Assembly (NCBI GenBank): GCA_031835245.1
Contig: JAVKOQ010000142.1
Coordinates: 62,001 to 126,000 of the forward strand
Reading direction: 5' to 3'
Length of the DNA: 64,000 nt
Source: Balamuthia mandrillaris
Lineage: Eukaryota; Discosea; Longamoebia; Balamuthiidae
The notes below the pieces were generated by a model. It was not told where the DNA came from. It was given only the letters and a program-made list of their open reading frames with translations, and did no database searches. Each line of letters begins with the position of its first letter. Within the stretch, counting starts at the first letter, position 1. Both the position numbers and the translations under genes were made by a program. This document shows positions 34,538 through 48,396 of this stretch, piece by piece.

Positions 34538-35031
34538 GTTTAAGCGATGGAATGGGACAGAAGTTGAACACGACTTCTTCTTCCTCGTCCGTTATGTTCC
34601 GGAGGTAACGGATCTTCCTTACACGAAATACGTTTATTTATTGTTCTCTTCTCTTCGCTTTGTTTTTTTTTTCTCTTTTCGTTTTCGTTCATTAAAACGC
34701 GGTTTCATTTCGTGGGTACGTTTCTATGGGGGGTCCCATCCGAACAAATGTGCCAAGAGCGAGGAAGATGTTTTCTTGTTGCTTCGCTTTCTTCTTTCAT
34801 TTATAATTCTTGTAGACATTTCATGTCGTCACGAATAAATACGGATTCTTCCTCTTCTTTCGTCGTTTCTCTTTCGTCGTTTCTCTTTCTCTTTCTCTTT
34901 CTCTTTCTCTCTCTTGCTCCCTCGCTCTTCTCTCTCCTCTCTCTCACGTTGCTATTTTGCTCCGCCTCTCCCAGGCTTCTCGTTTCACGCTGGAAGAGAG
35001 CGGTGGTGCTCAGGCAACATTAGCCGCTCAC
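34538..35031. other. Intergenic region, 494 bp
   Basis: This is upstream of UrtA-A and downstream of the glycosyltransferase gene. It contains one copy of the TTTCATGTCGTCACGAA motif (34819-34834) and a TTTCTC repeat near 34870-34920. No exon is visible. Confidence 0.5.
34819..34834. promoter_or_regulatory. Single GTCGTCACG motif
   Basis: TTTCATGTCGTCACGA lies about 285 bp upstream of the UrtA-A start codon. It is listed because it matches the phased copies elsewhere almost exactly. Confidence 0.35.
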
Positions 35032-35610
35032 CTAGGCCTTGGATAAATAAGGTTCAGGGTTCGCTTTAACGGCCTTATTGTAGGCCGCGATGGCATCTTT
35101 GGACCGGCCTTCCGCGTTTGGCAAAGGTAGTTCCCCCGACTTCTTTCCTTCGTTGTGATGATAGTGCAATACGGCCACGTCGCCTCTGTCCTCTGTCCAG
35201 GGTGAAACATACCCCAGGCTCAGAGTCCCAGGAAGAAAGGTATAAGGCACGTCCAGCGCAGCCAACGTCAATGTCAACGAAGCCTGATCGCAGAACCAAT
35301 GCTCTCCACGGACCGCCAGAAACTCGTTGTAGAAGGGCCAAAGGCGAGAGACCTGCAGATAGACAGCCTTGGGAAGGATGATCATGGCGGCGTTGAAGTA
35401 GGGAAACTCCTCCGGTTGAGAATTGCGTGACGCGGTAGAGGATATGTGCTTGCATTGAGGATGCTCGCGGTGCCATGGAAGGGAGATGCCGAGGTCCTCT
35501 GCCGCGAATTGTAACATGTTTGTGCGGGTTTGACCCCTTATTTTGCCACCTGTATGCGACACAAGAAAGCAACGGGGGTAAGAAAGGCAACTAGAGCAAT
35601 GATAACAGGT

Positions 35611-35641
<31 letters not shown>

Positions 35642-36455
35642 ACATTGCAATACCATTTCTCGCATACACGCTGTCACAAGTCATCGACTCCAACTCCATC
35701 GTAATGTCCCTCAAAAACACCGTGTCACAGTCCATCATCACCACGAACCGGAACCTCTCCAAGCCATCCACCTTGAAGATATTCACTTTATGGGCGGGGG
35801 CGCAGCGCTCCACTGCCTCCGTTTTGCCGGTCACTCGAATGACGGGGTTGTACTTTTGGACGGCCTTCACGAAGTCAGGAGGAGGTTCTGCTGGAAACAT
35901 GAGGACTGCTGTGGCATTCGCTAGAGTTCCACCCATCAAACGAAGCGAACTGAGAGAGAAGGGATAAGAGATGGGACAAGAGAAAAGAGATAAAAGGTTA
36001 ACAAACCGAATCCATTTCATAGCGCGAATCAAGTATTTGGACTGGTTGTCAGGAGCTGCCACGAAGGCAACGTCCTCCGCCGTTATGGTTAGTTTTGGGG
36101 TTGGACTTGGTTTCGAGGTGTCTTGTTCTTGATCTGGATGCTCCAGTTCTTCTTGCGGTTCATGTATTTGTATTTGTACTTCGTCTCCTTCTTCTCCTTC
36201 TTCATCTTCTTCATTTTCTTCCTCTTCTGGATGCTCTTGTTCTTCTTGCGGTTGCGGTTGTTTTTGTTCTTCTTCTTCTTCTTCTTCATTCTGCGCAAGT
36301 GGGAGGGAAGGTGGTTGCACTCCTTGCCGCTGCTGCGAAGGAAGCGAGGTCGGTTGTGCAAAGGAGGTGGAGAAAAAGGAGAACCGAACTTCCAGCAGCA
36401 AAACTCCAACCAGCAGCACCGCAACCCCAGCCAGCAGTTTGTTCTTGCTCTTCAT
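35032..36455 (-). CDS. Type II membrane glycosyltransferase (GT-A fold, DxD)
   Basis: Three exons: 36455-36007, 35949-35654, 35549-35032; 420 residues. A short basic N-terminus and one membrane helix (LLAGVAVLLVGVLLLEV) are typical of Golgi enzymes. An extreme Glu/Gln/Pro stem of about 100 residues follows. The catalytic part resembles glycogenin/GT8-like nucleotide-sugar transferases: KYLIRAMKWIRSLRLMGG, PVIRVTGKTEAVER, VVMMDCDTVFLRDI with the metal-binding DCD, then PYFNAAMIILPKAVY and GEHWFCDQASLTL. The C-terminus SKDAIAAYNKAVKANPEPYL looks like a single TPR-like helix pair. Donor and acceptor sugars are unknown. It shares a 339-bp divergent promoter with the M13 peptidase. Confidence 0.85.
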
Positions 36456-36794
36456 TGTGACCACTTGCTTTGGCAAAGCTGAGACCAGTTGGTAATGGCC
36501 CTCAATGATTTGATAAATTGCAGCCAATTAATTGCCCCATTTATCGACAAAACAGATTTAATTATCAGCATTTTGATCAGATCAATTTGTCGACAACTAC
36601 AGGAAAAATGAACAGATTGTCGACAGTATATGAATCTGAAAACGAATTTTTCGATAGTCGACGATAAAAGAATAGGAATCAGAATTTTTTTGATTTGCCA
36701 TTCTGCAATTTTTCGCCAATTTATTTATTTATTTGTTTTTTTTTGTGATTTTTTTTTTTTGCTCCAAAGCTCACGAGCAAGGCACAACGAGAGA
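36456..36794. promoter_or_regulatory. Divergent intergenic region with TGTCGACA-like elements
   Basis: This lies between the glycosyltransferase (-) and M13 peptidase (+) genes. It holds AATTTGTCGACAACTAC (about 36585), AGATTGTCGACAGTATA (about 36615) and ATAGTCGACGATAA (about 36654). These are loose relatives of the recurrent motif, spaced about 30-40 bp. The rest is AT-rich. Confidence 0.4.
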
Positions 36795-39700
36795 ATGGCG
36801 GCTGCTCAGGTAACGTTTGTGGTGTCGTTGGTATTCCTGGCCTGCACTTGCTCTTTTGCTTTGGCTGGCAAGCAAGGTTCCCTTCCATTTCTTGCATTTT
36901 TTCTTTTTTTTTTCTGGTTTGATCATCACATCAGCGGCGCTGTAACGTTGTTTTTTTGATTTTTGTGGGTGAAAAACCAAAAGATGTGCCTCCTTTGGCA
37001 AAGGAAGTGTTGTCAGCGATGGATACGTCCGAAGATCCCTGCAATGACTTTTACCAATATGCCTGCGGTGGTTGGCTCAGCTCGCACACGATCCCTTCCG
37101 ACAAACCCACGCTTTACAAGTATCATCATCTCTCTCTCCCTCTTTTCTCCTCTCGCTCTCTCTCTCTCTCTCTCTCTCACTTGCTACTGTGATTTTAATA
37201 ACCGATTTGTGTGAACCCACAGAGCCTTTGGTGAGATCGAGGTGCACAATGATGTCCTTTTGAAGCAGATCGTTGAGGACAGCCAGTACACCACGGTTTG
37301 TGTTGCGCACAGAGCGAGGGAGAGACGGAGAGAAAGAGTGAGCGAGCGAGAGAAAGAGAGAGAGAGAGAGAGGAGCCTAAAGCTGACCTTTGGGTGAACA
37401 TACAAAGATCAACACGGTGTACACGGCATGCATGGACACCGATACCATCGAAGCTCGTGGCTATCGCCCTTTGGACGAGTACATTGCTCCTCTCCGTGTG
37501 TTGGAAGTACGTCATTCTCTTTATTTTCTTTCCTGTTTTGTTGAATGTAAGGGCCTCATAAACGCTAACCTTTTCAAATGCTATGCGAATAATAGGATTT
37601 GGATGACGTGATCATGTATGCGGCATTCCTCAATGCGGAAGGCTTCAGCAGCCTGTTCTTTGACATTGGCGTTGCCGAAGACGCCAAGAATCCTGCCGTC
37701 AACATTGCTCAGGTATCTCTTTCTTTTCTTTGTCCGTTTGTTCTTTTGTTTCTCTTCTTACGCATCTTCGTTTCATGATTTTACCCCGTTTTCCTGTTTG
37801 CCTCACATATGAAATGTCTATGTTTTGCGTTCTTTCGTTGTTTAACCAAAACAACTGTAGCTGTCCCAAGGAGGATTTTCGTTGCCATCCCGTTCTTTGT
37901 ACTTGGATCCTCAGGATAAGAGCATCCGCGACCTCTACCTGAAGCACATGCAGGAGATGTTCGGCTTCACTTCTTATCCCTCCCTCTTCAACTCCACTCC
38001 TCAAAAGCTGGCCGCTCAAGTGCTCAAAGTCGAAACACGTTTGTTTTTTCTACTGTTTTCTTTCTTAGTCGTTGTTTATCTGATTTTTTTTCGGCCATCT
38101 CTTTGCAACAGTTTTGGCTTCTATCTCTTTGCCGCCTGATCAGTTGGTGGATCCCTTCAAAACCTACAACAAATTGGATCGCACAGGCTTGGAAAAGATT
38201 GCTCCCAACATTCCTTGGGATTATTACTTCTTGATCGTTGGGGAGCCAGACCTCAATGACATCAACGTTGTGACTCCCACCTTCTTCGCCAATCTTTCTA
38301 CGATCCTCCCTTCTATCCGCGTTTCTGACTTGACGGTATCTCCCTCTGCCTCTCTGCTCCTCGTTCTCCTCTTCTCTTCTGTTTCTCCTCCGTTTACTTT
38401 GTTGACATATTGCTACATTACAGGCTTATATGGCTTGGAGAGTTCTTCACTCCTCTGCCGATAACTTGTCCTCTAAATTTGTGAACTCCACCTTCAACTT
38501 CTTCGGCAAAGTTCTCCTTGGAGAACAAGAGGTACCTTCGTTATTTCTTCTTGTGTTTCTAACTCTCGTTCTCTCTGACATATTCTCGTTATCTATTATT
38601 TTAAATAGATGCAACCTCGTTGGAAGTTCTGCGTGGAAGCTGTAGACTCTACCGTCGGTGAGCTCTTGGGTGATGCCTTTGGCAAGAAGGCTCTCGGTGC
38701 TAAAGGCTTGCAGCTTGCTCATGACATGATTCAAGCTATTGAGGTACTTCTTTCTTCTCATTCTTCTTTTTCACGTTGTCCTCTTCCTAAATTTAAAACA
38801 AAATAGGATGCTATGAAAGAGAACATCCAGACTATTGACTGGATGGATTCCACCACTCGCTCTAGAGCTCTTGAGAAGTTGAGTCTTGTCTCGAATCAAG
38901 TGGGTTATCCCCAAAATCCCAAAAACTACAGCGAGGACACCTTCTTCGTCAACGACTTTTTCGGCAACACCCTCAATGCCTCCGCTAAAGCCTTTGCTGA
39001 GCTTATTCACAGTATGTACACATTTTTCCTTCTTTCTGCTTCCTTTCTTCGAAACTGTGTCCTTCTTTTGTGACACTTTTCCATCACACTTTCAAAGGTG
39101 TTGGTAAGGCAGCTGACAAGAACGAGTGGGAGATGACCGCCGACACAGTAAACGCTTACTACGAACCCACTAAGAACCAAATGGTGTTCCCTGCGGCTAT
39201 CTTGCAGACCCCTTATTTCAACCGAAGCCACCCCGATTCCATGAACTTTGGAGGCATGGGCATGATCATGGGACATGAGCTCACTCATGGCTTCGACAAT
39301 CAGGGCAGAGACTACGACGGCACTGGAAAGCTTACCAGTACTATCATCCATTCTTTTTTTTGTCTGTTTCTTCTCTGTCTCTTCATTCACTAATGAATTT
39401 GTTTTAAAATTAACAAAGATTGGTGGGAGCCAGCAACATCCAAGCGATTCGATGAGAAGGCAGCATGCATCATCAAGCAGTACTCCTCCTTCGAGGTGCT
39501 GCCCGGCGTTTTCATCAACGGTAACCTTACCCAAGGCGAGAACATTGCCGATTGTGGTGGCATCAAGAACAGCTACCATGCCTACTCCAAGGTTTGTTTT
39601 CGATTTCTCTTTTTGTGTTGTCTCGTTTAAAACTGACAGAAACCACAATGAAAACAGATCATTGGAAGCAAAGCTAACGATCCGTCCGTTGTACCCGGTT

Positions 39701-39991
39701 TGACCAACGTTCAGTTGTTCTTTGTGTCCTTCGCGCAAGGCTGGTGCGCTCTGGAGTCGGACGAGTACGTGAAGCAGCAGGTCCAGACCGATCCTCACTC
39801 TCCTGCTCGTTTCCGCGTCTTGGGTCCGTTGATCAACCTCGAACAGTTTGGTCAAGTCTTCAAGGTTCGTTCTCTGTTTCTTGTCGTTTCTTGTCACATC
39901 TTTCTTCTTTCTCTTCTTTTTCTTCTTTCTTTCTCTTTCTCTTTCCTCTTTCCCCTTTCTCTTAAGAAACAACCTAACCAAAAAAAAAAAA

Positions 39992-40022
<31 letters not shown>

Positions 40023-40076
40023 CAGTGCCCTGTTGGCTCAAAGATGAACCCCCAACAGCGTTGCACCGTTTGGTAG
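36795..40076 (+). CDS. M13 (neprilysin-type) zinc metallopeptidase
   Basis: Fourteen exons: 36795-36876, 36984-37119, 37223-37295, 37408-37506, 37596-37712, 37861-38038, 38112-38335, 38424-38531, 38609-38743, 38807-39011, 39098-39337, 39419-39591, 39658-39864, 40026-40076; 675 residues. Visible are [41 protein letters not shown], and [19 protein letters not shown]. The zinc site is [16 protein letters not shown] plus GENIADCGG, and the end is CTVW. All catalytic residues (HExxH, ExxAD) are present. The N-terminus looks like a cleavable signal peptide ([17 protein letters not shown]), so it is probably secreted rather than anchored like mammalian neprilysin. It should cut short peptides. The last intron has an A-run and a CA repeat. 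Confidence 0.96.
39979..40024. repeat. A-run and CA dinucleotide repeat at a 3' splice site
   Basis: An uninterrupted A-run of about 29 bp followed by a CA repeat ends in the acceptor AG before the last exon of the M13 peptidase gene. This breaks the pyrimidine-rich rule seen in other introns. Confidence 0.9.
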
Positions 40077-40411
40077 ATTGTACCGGAAAAAAAGTACACA
40101 AAGCACAAATAAATAAGTAACCAAAATGGGCTTTGGTTATTGTTTTGGCCATCTGTAGCCTTTTGTGATACGTTAGAATCGCGTTACATCGTTGTCACGC
40201 TATGAGATCCTGGACGCTTTTTTGCCCGCAATCATTTCCAGATTTTTGCATATAATAATTGCCTCCACTTTACACTAAAACAATAATAATAAAGGGCATC
40301 TCAGCAGCAGAGGCGAGACAACAGAGAAGGCTCGAAGACTGCGCAAAGAGTGGAACGGTCAGCACACGCCGCGTCTGCCGTTAGCCACGAACCAAGGGGA
40401 AAAAAAACCAT

Positions 40412-40448
<37 letters not shown>

Positions 40449-40499
40449 ATAAGAATTAAAAACTACAAAAGAGAATAAAAGAGAGGAGGGAAGAGAAAG
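40077..40499. other. Intergenic region, 423 bp
   Basis: This lies between the M13 peptidase stop and the Roco-A start, both plus strand. A CT array sits at about 40414-40445, some 55 bp before the Roco-A ATG. Nothing coding is seen. Confidence 0.5.
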
Positions 40500-41423
40500 A
40501 TGGCTTCTTCAAAAACGGGGGAAGCCATAGCGACGCTCCTTCTTCCTGGCGAACAGATCGCAACCACCGTGCCAGGCCTCTCCGTGCTCGTTTTGGACGG
40601 CCCCAATTTTGTTCTTCCTCATCAACCGTTGCGTGAGAAATCCCAACACTCTTCTGCTTCTTCTTCTTCCTCCACTTTTTCTACTTCCTCTTTACAAGAG
40701 CAGCAGCAACTGCCAAAGGCAACCGCCTCCCTGCCAAACTTGAGGCAACCACAACGCGCAAACGCGAGCGAGAAGAAAGATAAAACCAAAGAATGGAGCA
40801 ACAGCGATCCCGTCGTGCCGACTTCTGTTTCCTCCTCTGCTGCTTCAAAACAAAGTGGAGGTAGGAAACTAACGGGTGAAAATGTTTCTGCTTCGTCTTC
40901 TTCTTCCTCGTCTTCTTCAAGAGTGAGCCATTCCCTCAGCGAAAGGATTTTGCTGTCATCACAGAGAGAAGAAAAGGGGAAGAATGAAGAGGAACAACGG
41001 GAGGGAGAGGAGGGCGACGACCAGGGAGAAAAACTGAGAAAGCGAAGCAGAGGGAGCAGCGTCAGCGGCCTAAGAGAGAGACAGATGGCAAAGGCGAGTG
41101 CCACTGTTACGCTGGAACCGATTACCGGCAGTCTTGTCCTCAGTAATTATCGCCTCTTCTTCCAGCCGGATGCTCCCGAGGTTAATATGTTTTCTTTTCT
41201 GTTGAGTTTTATCCTCCTTCTTCTCTTTACGCTTTATTATGTTCTTTCGCTCTCGCTCTGCCTCTCGCTCTGCCTCTCGCTCTGCCTCTCGCTCTGCCTC
41301 TCGCTCTGCCTCTCGCTCTGCCTCTCGCTCTGCCTCTCGCTCTGCCTCTCGCTCTGCCTCTCGCTCTGCCTCTCGCTCTGCCTCTCCTCTCCTCTCCTCT
41401 CCTCTCCTCTCCCTCTCCCTCTC

Positions 41424-41462
<39 letters not shown>

Positions 41463-44400
41463 CTCCTCTCCTCTCCTCTCGCTCTGCCTCTCGCTCTGCC
41501 TCTCGCTCTGCTGCCTCTCCTCTCCTCTCCCTCTCCTCTCCTCTCCCTCTCCTCTCCTCTCCCTCTCCTCTCCTCTCTCTCTGCCTCTCGCTCTGCCTCT
41601 CCTTCTCTCCCTCCTCCTCTCCCTCTCTCTCTCCTCTCCTCTCCTCCTCTCTCCTCTCCTCTCCTCTCCTCTCCTCTCCTCTCCTCTCCTCTCCTCTCCT
41701 CTCCTCTCCTCTCCTCTCCTCTCCTCTCTCTCTCTGCTTTTACTTCTCTCCTCACTTTCTCCTTAGCCATATGTTAAAATACAAACAAACGAACAAAAAC
41801 AGAGCAACCAAACTGAGAGGCTAGCAAACGTGTTTCCCATCCCTGTGGCCTGCATAGCCAGCGTTGAGCAGAAGAAAGGAAGCTACGGCGTTTGTACCGA
41901 GTTGCAATTCAAAGACCATCGCTATCAAGTCGTTCAGTTCCTCTCCCAATCCTCTTCAGACGCCTCTTCTTCCTCTTCTTCTTCTCCTCCACCAGAACAT
42001 CTTTCTTCCTCTGCTACTTCTAAGCGGAAACACTCGAAAGCAAAGAATGCCGTTGGCAAAGAAGCGGCCACCGATAACGATGGAGACGCCTCCACGTCCT
42101 ATCTGTTCAAGCTCTTGAAATCGCACGTCTTTTGTAAGAGCGTTAGCAGTACGTTTACTTTTCTTTGTTCTTCTATCTTTTTTTTCTCTTTAGTGCTTCC
42201 TTCTTTGCTTCCTTCTTTCTTCTGTTCTTAACACATTATAATAAAAACAAAAACAATATAGGCCGCTTTGCGTTCTGCAATCAAGAAGCAAAAGGCATAT
42301 CCATAGGCGACGATGGGTGGCACCATTTCGAGGCCAAGAAAGAGATCCGCCTGCGCCAGCGAGTGGACGAGACCATGATGCGCCTCACCAAGATCAATGC
42401 CAAGTACAAGCTGTGCTCCTCCTATCCGGCCGCTTTGTTCGTGCCGCTGAGCATCACCGACAAGCAGCTGCAGGCCATGGCTGAGTGCCGCAAGGAGGGC
42501 CGCGTTCCTGCTCTTTGTTGGCAGCACTCTGAAACTCTGTTCGTATTTTCTCTACTCTTCGTCGTTTCTTTCTCTTCTCTCTTTCTCATTCTTGTGCTCC
42601 GTTTTACTTTATAATATTAAGAGCATCGCTTTGGCGTTGTGAGAGACTGCAACGGAAGAACAAAGGAGACTTGATGACGGCCTCCAACGAGGGCACTACC
42701 ACTGTGGACACTCCTCTCTTTATGGCCGTCGGCTCCACCAACGCAAATAAAGGTGTCATCCACTTTAAAGACTTTCCTGAACTTGGGTTCAAGGAAAGCT
42801 TGCTGAAGGTTTTGCTCTCACGATATTCCTCTTTTCTTGTTCTTGTTCTTGTTCTTGTTCTTGTTCTTGTTCTTCTTCTTGTTCTTGTTCTTGTTCTTGT
42901 TCTTGTTCTTGTTCTTGTTCTTCTTCTTGTTCTTGTTCTTGTTCTTCTTCTTGTTCTTGTTCTTGTTCTTCTTCTTGTTCTTCTTCTGCTTCTGCTTCTT
43001 CTTCTTGTTCTTCTTCTTCTTCTTGTTCTTCTTCTTGTTCTTCTCACTTTATTATACCTCGTTATATAGGTACGCTATCTGTGTGCAGGCTACGACCATA
43101 TTGTTCTTAGCGACTGCGTTAACAGGACGCGTACCTGGAAGGCCAAATTGCACGTGCGTTGGATCTCTCTTCTCACAAATTCCAAGCCGTTATTGCTCCA
43201 GCCTTTCTCATTTCCTCTCAACATATTGGTATTGTTCTCTTTGTTATATAGGAAACCAAATGGTTATCCTATGGAGTGGTGTTGATTCGTTATGCGACAG
43301 AAGTGGCCGTAGAGCTGGGCAAAGGCAAGTCCGTTGTGGTGGAGAGCTCGGATGGGAAAGATGGAGCCTCTCAGCTCGTTTCGTTGGCTCAGCTTTGCGT
43401 AGACCCGTACTTTCGCACCTTGCGTGGCTTTGCTGTTCTTCTGGAGAAAGAATGGTTTTATTTTGGTATTCATTTCCCCCAAACTTTAATTCTCTTTTGT
43501 CTGCTTTCTTCCTTCTTCCTTCTTCCTTCTTTCTTATGTTCGCCTTTCTCTTCTCGTTATTCACGTCTTCATATAGGCCATCATTTCGGACAAAGACAAA
43601 CCAAAAAGTTTCATGCGGGAGCTTATGCTGCTGCCTTTCTTCAGTATTTGGACAGCGTGTGGAGGATTTGGGATCAGTTCCCACAAGCTTTTGAGTTTAA
43701 CGAAGAGTTTCTCTTGTTCGTTGCCGACTCGGTGTTTGACGCCCGTTTTGGCACCTTCCTTAGCGACTATGAGAGACAAAGAGTCAGCGAAAAGTTGAGG
43801 TATTGAGTCTTCTTGCTCTCCGTTGGTGGTTTTACCTAAACGTTGTTCTCTACAGAGATAAAACGGTCTCGTTGTGGACATTTACAAATCGTAACAAGCA
43901 AATGTTCTTGAACCCCTTCTACCAGCCCGACAAATATAACGCCATAGTACCAACCTCCAACTCCAAGTTTTGGTTTAAATACTTCCTTCGTCCTTATTGC
44001 AGACGATCTCTTGCCGCGTACTCTCTTCTCTCTTTTGCTCGCATTCTCCCTTTCTCTCTTACTCATATCTTTGATCTTTTCTCCTCTATCTCTCGTTCTC
44101 TTTCGATTTGCTTACAATGTGAGAAAATAGGACGAAATTGTTGTCATCAACGAAGGACGGCGCAACTCTATCTCTGCCCTGGGAAGGTCTCTGCCTTATC
44201 CCATTCCATGCGGACCTCGCCCAGCACTTGAAGGTGGTCGATCTCAGTTACAACAACATCAATTCTCTTCCTCCATCCTTTCGTAATCTCAACCACTTGC
44301 AACATTTAGACCTCTCTCACAACGACATCGAAACCATTCCTGATGACTTCTTCCTCACTCTTCAATCAGAGACAAATGGAGAAGGAGAAGGACTGACCTT

Positions 44401-47400
44401 TCTCTCTTTGTCCCATAACGACTTAAGACACCTACCTTCTTCCATTTCGGCTTTAAAGCGAGGATTGACCGTTCTTCATCTTTCCAACAACAACTTATCC
44501 TCTTTACCGGCTTCCTTCAGCGAACTACAAAGGCTGACCATCCTCGACGTCTCCCACAACAAGATATCAAGGTTGAGGAAAGGAGTGCTCAGCAGCCAAA
44601 CCGCTTTGAGAGAGCTCGACTTTAGCTATAACAAGCTGTCTCTGTTGGCGGCTTCCACCCTGAAGAAGCTCTCTCTGTTGGAACATTTGAGGCTGAGAGC
44701 AAACCAACTTCACAGTTTTCCTGCTTCGAGCCTCTCTGCTTTGTCCCATCTTCAAGTGTTGGACTTGAGAGAGAATGACAATCTCTTTTTCTCTTCTTCT
44801 GCCGTTGCTGCCGCCGCATCTAACAGCAACAATACCAGCAGCACTACTCACAGCAACTCTCAGCATAATCTGAGCACTAACAACGGTGTCGAAAACTTGG
44901 AACCATCCGACTCGTTACATACTCTCTCTTCTTCCAAACGAATGACTCGTAAGAGGAGTACTGCCAGCCGCAATAACTCCAGCACTCAAAACAACAACAA
45001 AAACACAACATCAACAACAACTGGAAACGAAGAAGCGGGGCATTTGACTGCTTCGAATACGTCTTCATCATCGTCTACCGCAACGATAACTCCACAACAG
45101 CGTTGTCGTGCCTTAATTGAGGCTATAGCTTCCTCCGGCGCTTCTCTCGTTGAACTCTACGTTCACAACCTTACGTTCTCTCTTCCCTCTGATCATCAAC
45201 AACATAACGATAACAAGAATAACAACAACACAACATCGTCATCCTCATCGTTGTTGCCTCCATTACCTGGCTTAAGTCGACTGGGCATAATCTCCGTTTT
45301 AGACTTCAGTCACTGCAACCTTGCGTCCATTCCTTCGGAGATCATGACTCTCACAACTCTCCAAGAACTCATCCTCAGTTATAACTGCATTACCAACATC
45401 CCCTCTGCCATTTCTGACCTGAAAGACAACCTCACAAAGTTATGTTTGGACCACAACGCTTTGACGTTGGTGCCTCCCGAAGTGGGTTACCTCAAGGAGC
45501 TCACAGTATTGGATCTGAGCGAGAACAAGCAGCTGAAAGCGTTACCGGTGCAGTTGGGCTTCCTAGAAAAGCTGCAGAGGTTGGATTTGGAGGGGGACAA
45601 GGCGATAACTTTCCCACCGAAGGAGCTGTTGGCCAAGGGCACCCTAGAACCTATACTGAGTTTCTTGCGACATGCCTTTCAGGGAATGGTACCTTTATAC
45701 AGGTATTCTCCCGCTCCTTCCTCTTGCCCTGCGTCAGTTTTGCTTTTCTAACACAATATCAATGTATAGGATGAAGCTGATGATAGTAGGACAAGAAAAC
45801 GTCGGCAAAACAACACTGTTGCGACACATGAAAAAGAAGTGCAACAAAGCTATCAAAAAAGGCGCCATCCTCAACGAGAAAGCCACTAATGCTTCCTCTT
45901 CCGCTTCTTCTTCGTCTGCTGCCTCTCAACCTTCGTCCTCCTCTTCTGCCTCTTCTTCAGCCTTGTCAGAAAGCGGAACAAGCAGTGTTGGCGCCGCCGT
46001 GGCCGTTGCTGCTTCTTCTTCCAACAACGACATAGCGACCTCTGCTCAACACAATCCTGAGTTCCTGACAAACATATCGACCGATGGCATCGACATTGAA
46101 GACCTGTTTGTGCCTATCATGACCCGAGAAGGAGAAAAGCAAAAAGTACATGTGAGCGTTTGGGACTTTGCTGGTAACGTTTCTTCTTGTTCATTTTCTT
46201 CTTCATTGAGAACCGCAAACAACCGAAAGTATTATTAACATGAACAAAACAGGACAAGAATTGTATTACACTACGCATCAGTTCTTCTTGTCGGAGCAAT
46301 CCCTTTATGTGGTGGCTTTCAACCTTGCTACAGGCCTAGAAAACTCTCGCGTGGAGCATTGGTGCACTTTCCTCTTTGCTTGGTGTTTTCTTTCTTTACT
46401 TTCTCTAATCTCTCGCTTTCTCTCTCTCTCTCTCTCTCGCGCTTTCTCTCCCTCTCGTTCGCTCTTTCTCTCTCTGGCGCGCTCTCTCGCTCTGTTGTAA
46501 AGGCTTCATTCCATAATGGCAAGAACAGGAGGAAAGGTGCCAGTTATATTGGTGGGCACGCATGCTGATGATGAGAAGTGTACTGATAGCTATCTGGAAG
46601 AGGTCGGCAATGACATCGAAACGCGCTTGCTTTCTCCTTCTTCCAGGTTCCGGCCCTTGATCCAACAAGTTCATTTTATCAGTTGTACCACTGGCAGAGG
46701 TTTGTACCTTCTCTTGTTCCGCTTGTTCGTCTGCTCTTCTGTGCTCTTCTCTTTAGACTGCAGAATATCATAGCATGACATTCCATCATCATATATAGGA
46801 GTGGCTCGATTGATGGAGGGAATGGCTGCAATACTGGAACGTCAAGAAGGCATGGGTAGACCCTTGCCCAAGTCCTATTTACAGTTAGAAAAAGAGCTCT
46901 TTGAAAAACGGTACCTGTTCTTTTTTTTTTAATAGTTTCTCTTTCCTCTCCGTTTCATTCTGTATTAACTCCGCTTCGGTCTTTTTAACAAGACGAGAGA
47001 TGAATCCACCGGTGTTAGAATGGAAAGACTATGTCTCCATGGCAAAGCTTTGCGGCATAGATGAAGCCAATGAGGACCTTCTCACCGCCTCCGAGGTGCT
47101 CCACAACTTGGGTTCCATCGTGCACTTCACCGAGGACGCCAAACTGAGGGACATCCTCATCCTCAACCCTCAATGGCTGACCAAAGTCATGAGCAGCATA
47201 ATCACTACAAGGCACACCTATGCCTCCAAGAGCGGCATACTCCCGCACAACGCGTTGCAGCATATTTGGAGACCTCCCGACTTCCCTCCCCAAGTCCATC
47301 CGTTCCTTCTCTCTCTGTTGAACAAGTTTGAGATTGCTTACGACATGGAAGATGAAGAACAAGAAGCGAAAGCACAAGAAGAGAAGAAGAAAGTAGACGT

Positions 47401-48359
47401 GGGAAGAGGACAGAGCCTTGTGCCTTCGTTGTTACCAGAGAAGAGGCCGACTGCAGATATGGACAACCTGTTCTTTGCGGGTGGACATGTTTCGTTGTTT
47501 GGAGGCCGCACCTTTGGACGTTGCTTTGTGTTCGAGTTCGTGCCGAGCGGATTCTTCAGTCGCATTATCATTCGTTTGCTCTCTTTCCAAAGGTTTCTTT
47601 TTTAATGCCTCGTTCTTCTGTGCCACCGCCTAACCCTCTTTCCTTCATTTTAAAACAAAAGAACGATGCCAAACTTCGCAGCGAAACTGTATTGGAGAAC
47701 GGGCATTGTGGTCACCATTCGAAGGCAAGGCAAACCCGCCACGCAAAGCGACGTTCTCTACCTCGAGCTTCAGGAAGCCCAAAAGCGGCTGTTGCTCTTA
47801 CTGCGCGTGACGGATAAGCAACCGGCTGAGCCCAACATTTACTCGTTGGTGGTTGGGGCGGTGGAAGGTCTCATTCAGGATTGGTTCCAGTTGAGAGGCA
47901 GCGTGGAAGTTCCTTGTTGTCATTGTTTGGAGGGCATCGCGTCTTTGGACAAGCTATTGCAGTCTGCGCAACAGAGACAACAACCACATAATAGTAATGA
48001 TAGCGTGAGCGTCAGAAAGCCTTCTGTTGCCGCTGCTAACGCTATTGAAAATGGCAGCCAACTGGGATCTATATTCACTTTTCCGATGAATGTTTGCCAG
48101 ATAGCAAGTATGTTCTTTCTTCTCTTGCCCTCTCTCCTGCTTGTTATCTCAAATACTTATACTGTTGAAACAGTATTGAAGGGAGAACCATTTGTGTATT
48201 GCAGAGGGCAGAAGCCCATCTGTCTGGATCAGTTGGTGCCTGACATGCTGATGAATTCACTCGGTGGAAAGAAGCTGGCCTATCAAGACCTTTACCTCGA
48301 AAGTGAAATCGGTGAAGGAGGTTATGCCTCCGTGTTCAAAGGCTTATTGAATGGTTTTC

Positions 48360-48396
<37 letters not shown>

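Noticed and set aside
41237-41777. Arg/Glu/Gly or Ser/Leu repeat frames in Roco-A intron 1
   Set aside because: These are CT/CTCTGC repeat artefacts. The GRAM domain continues after the intron in the right phase.
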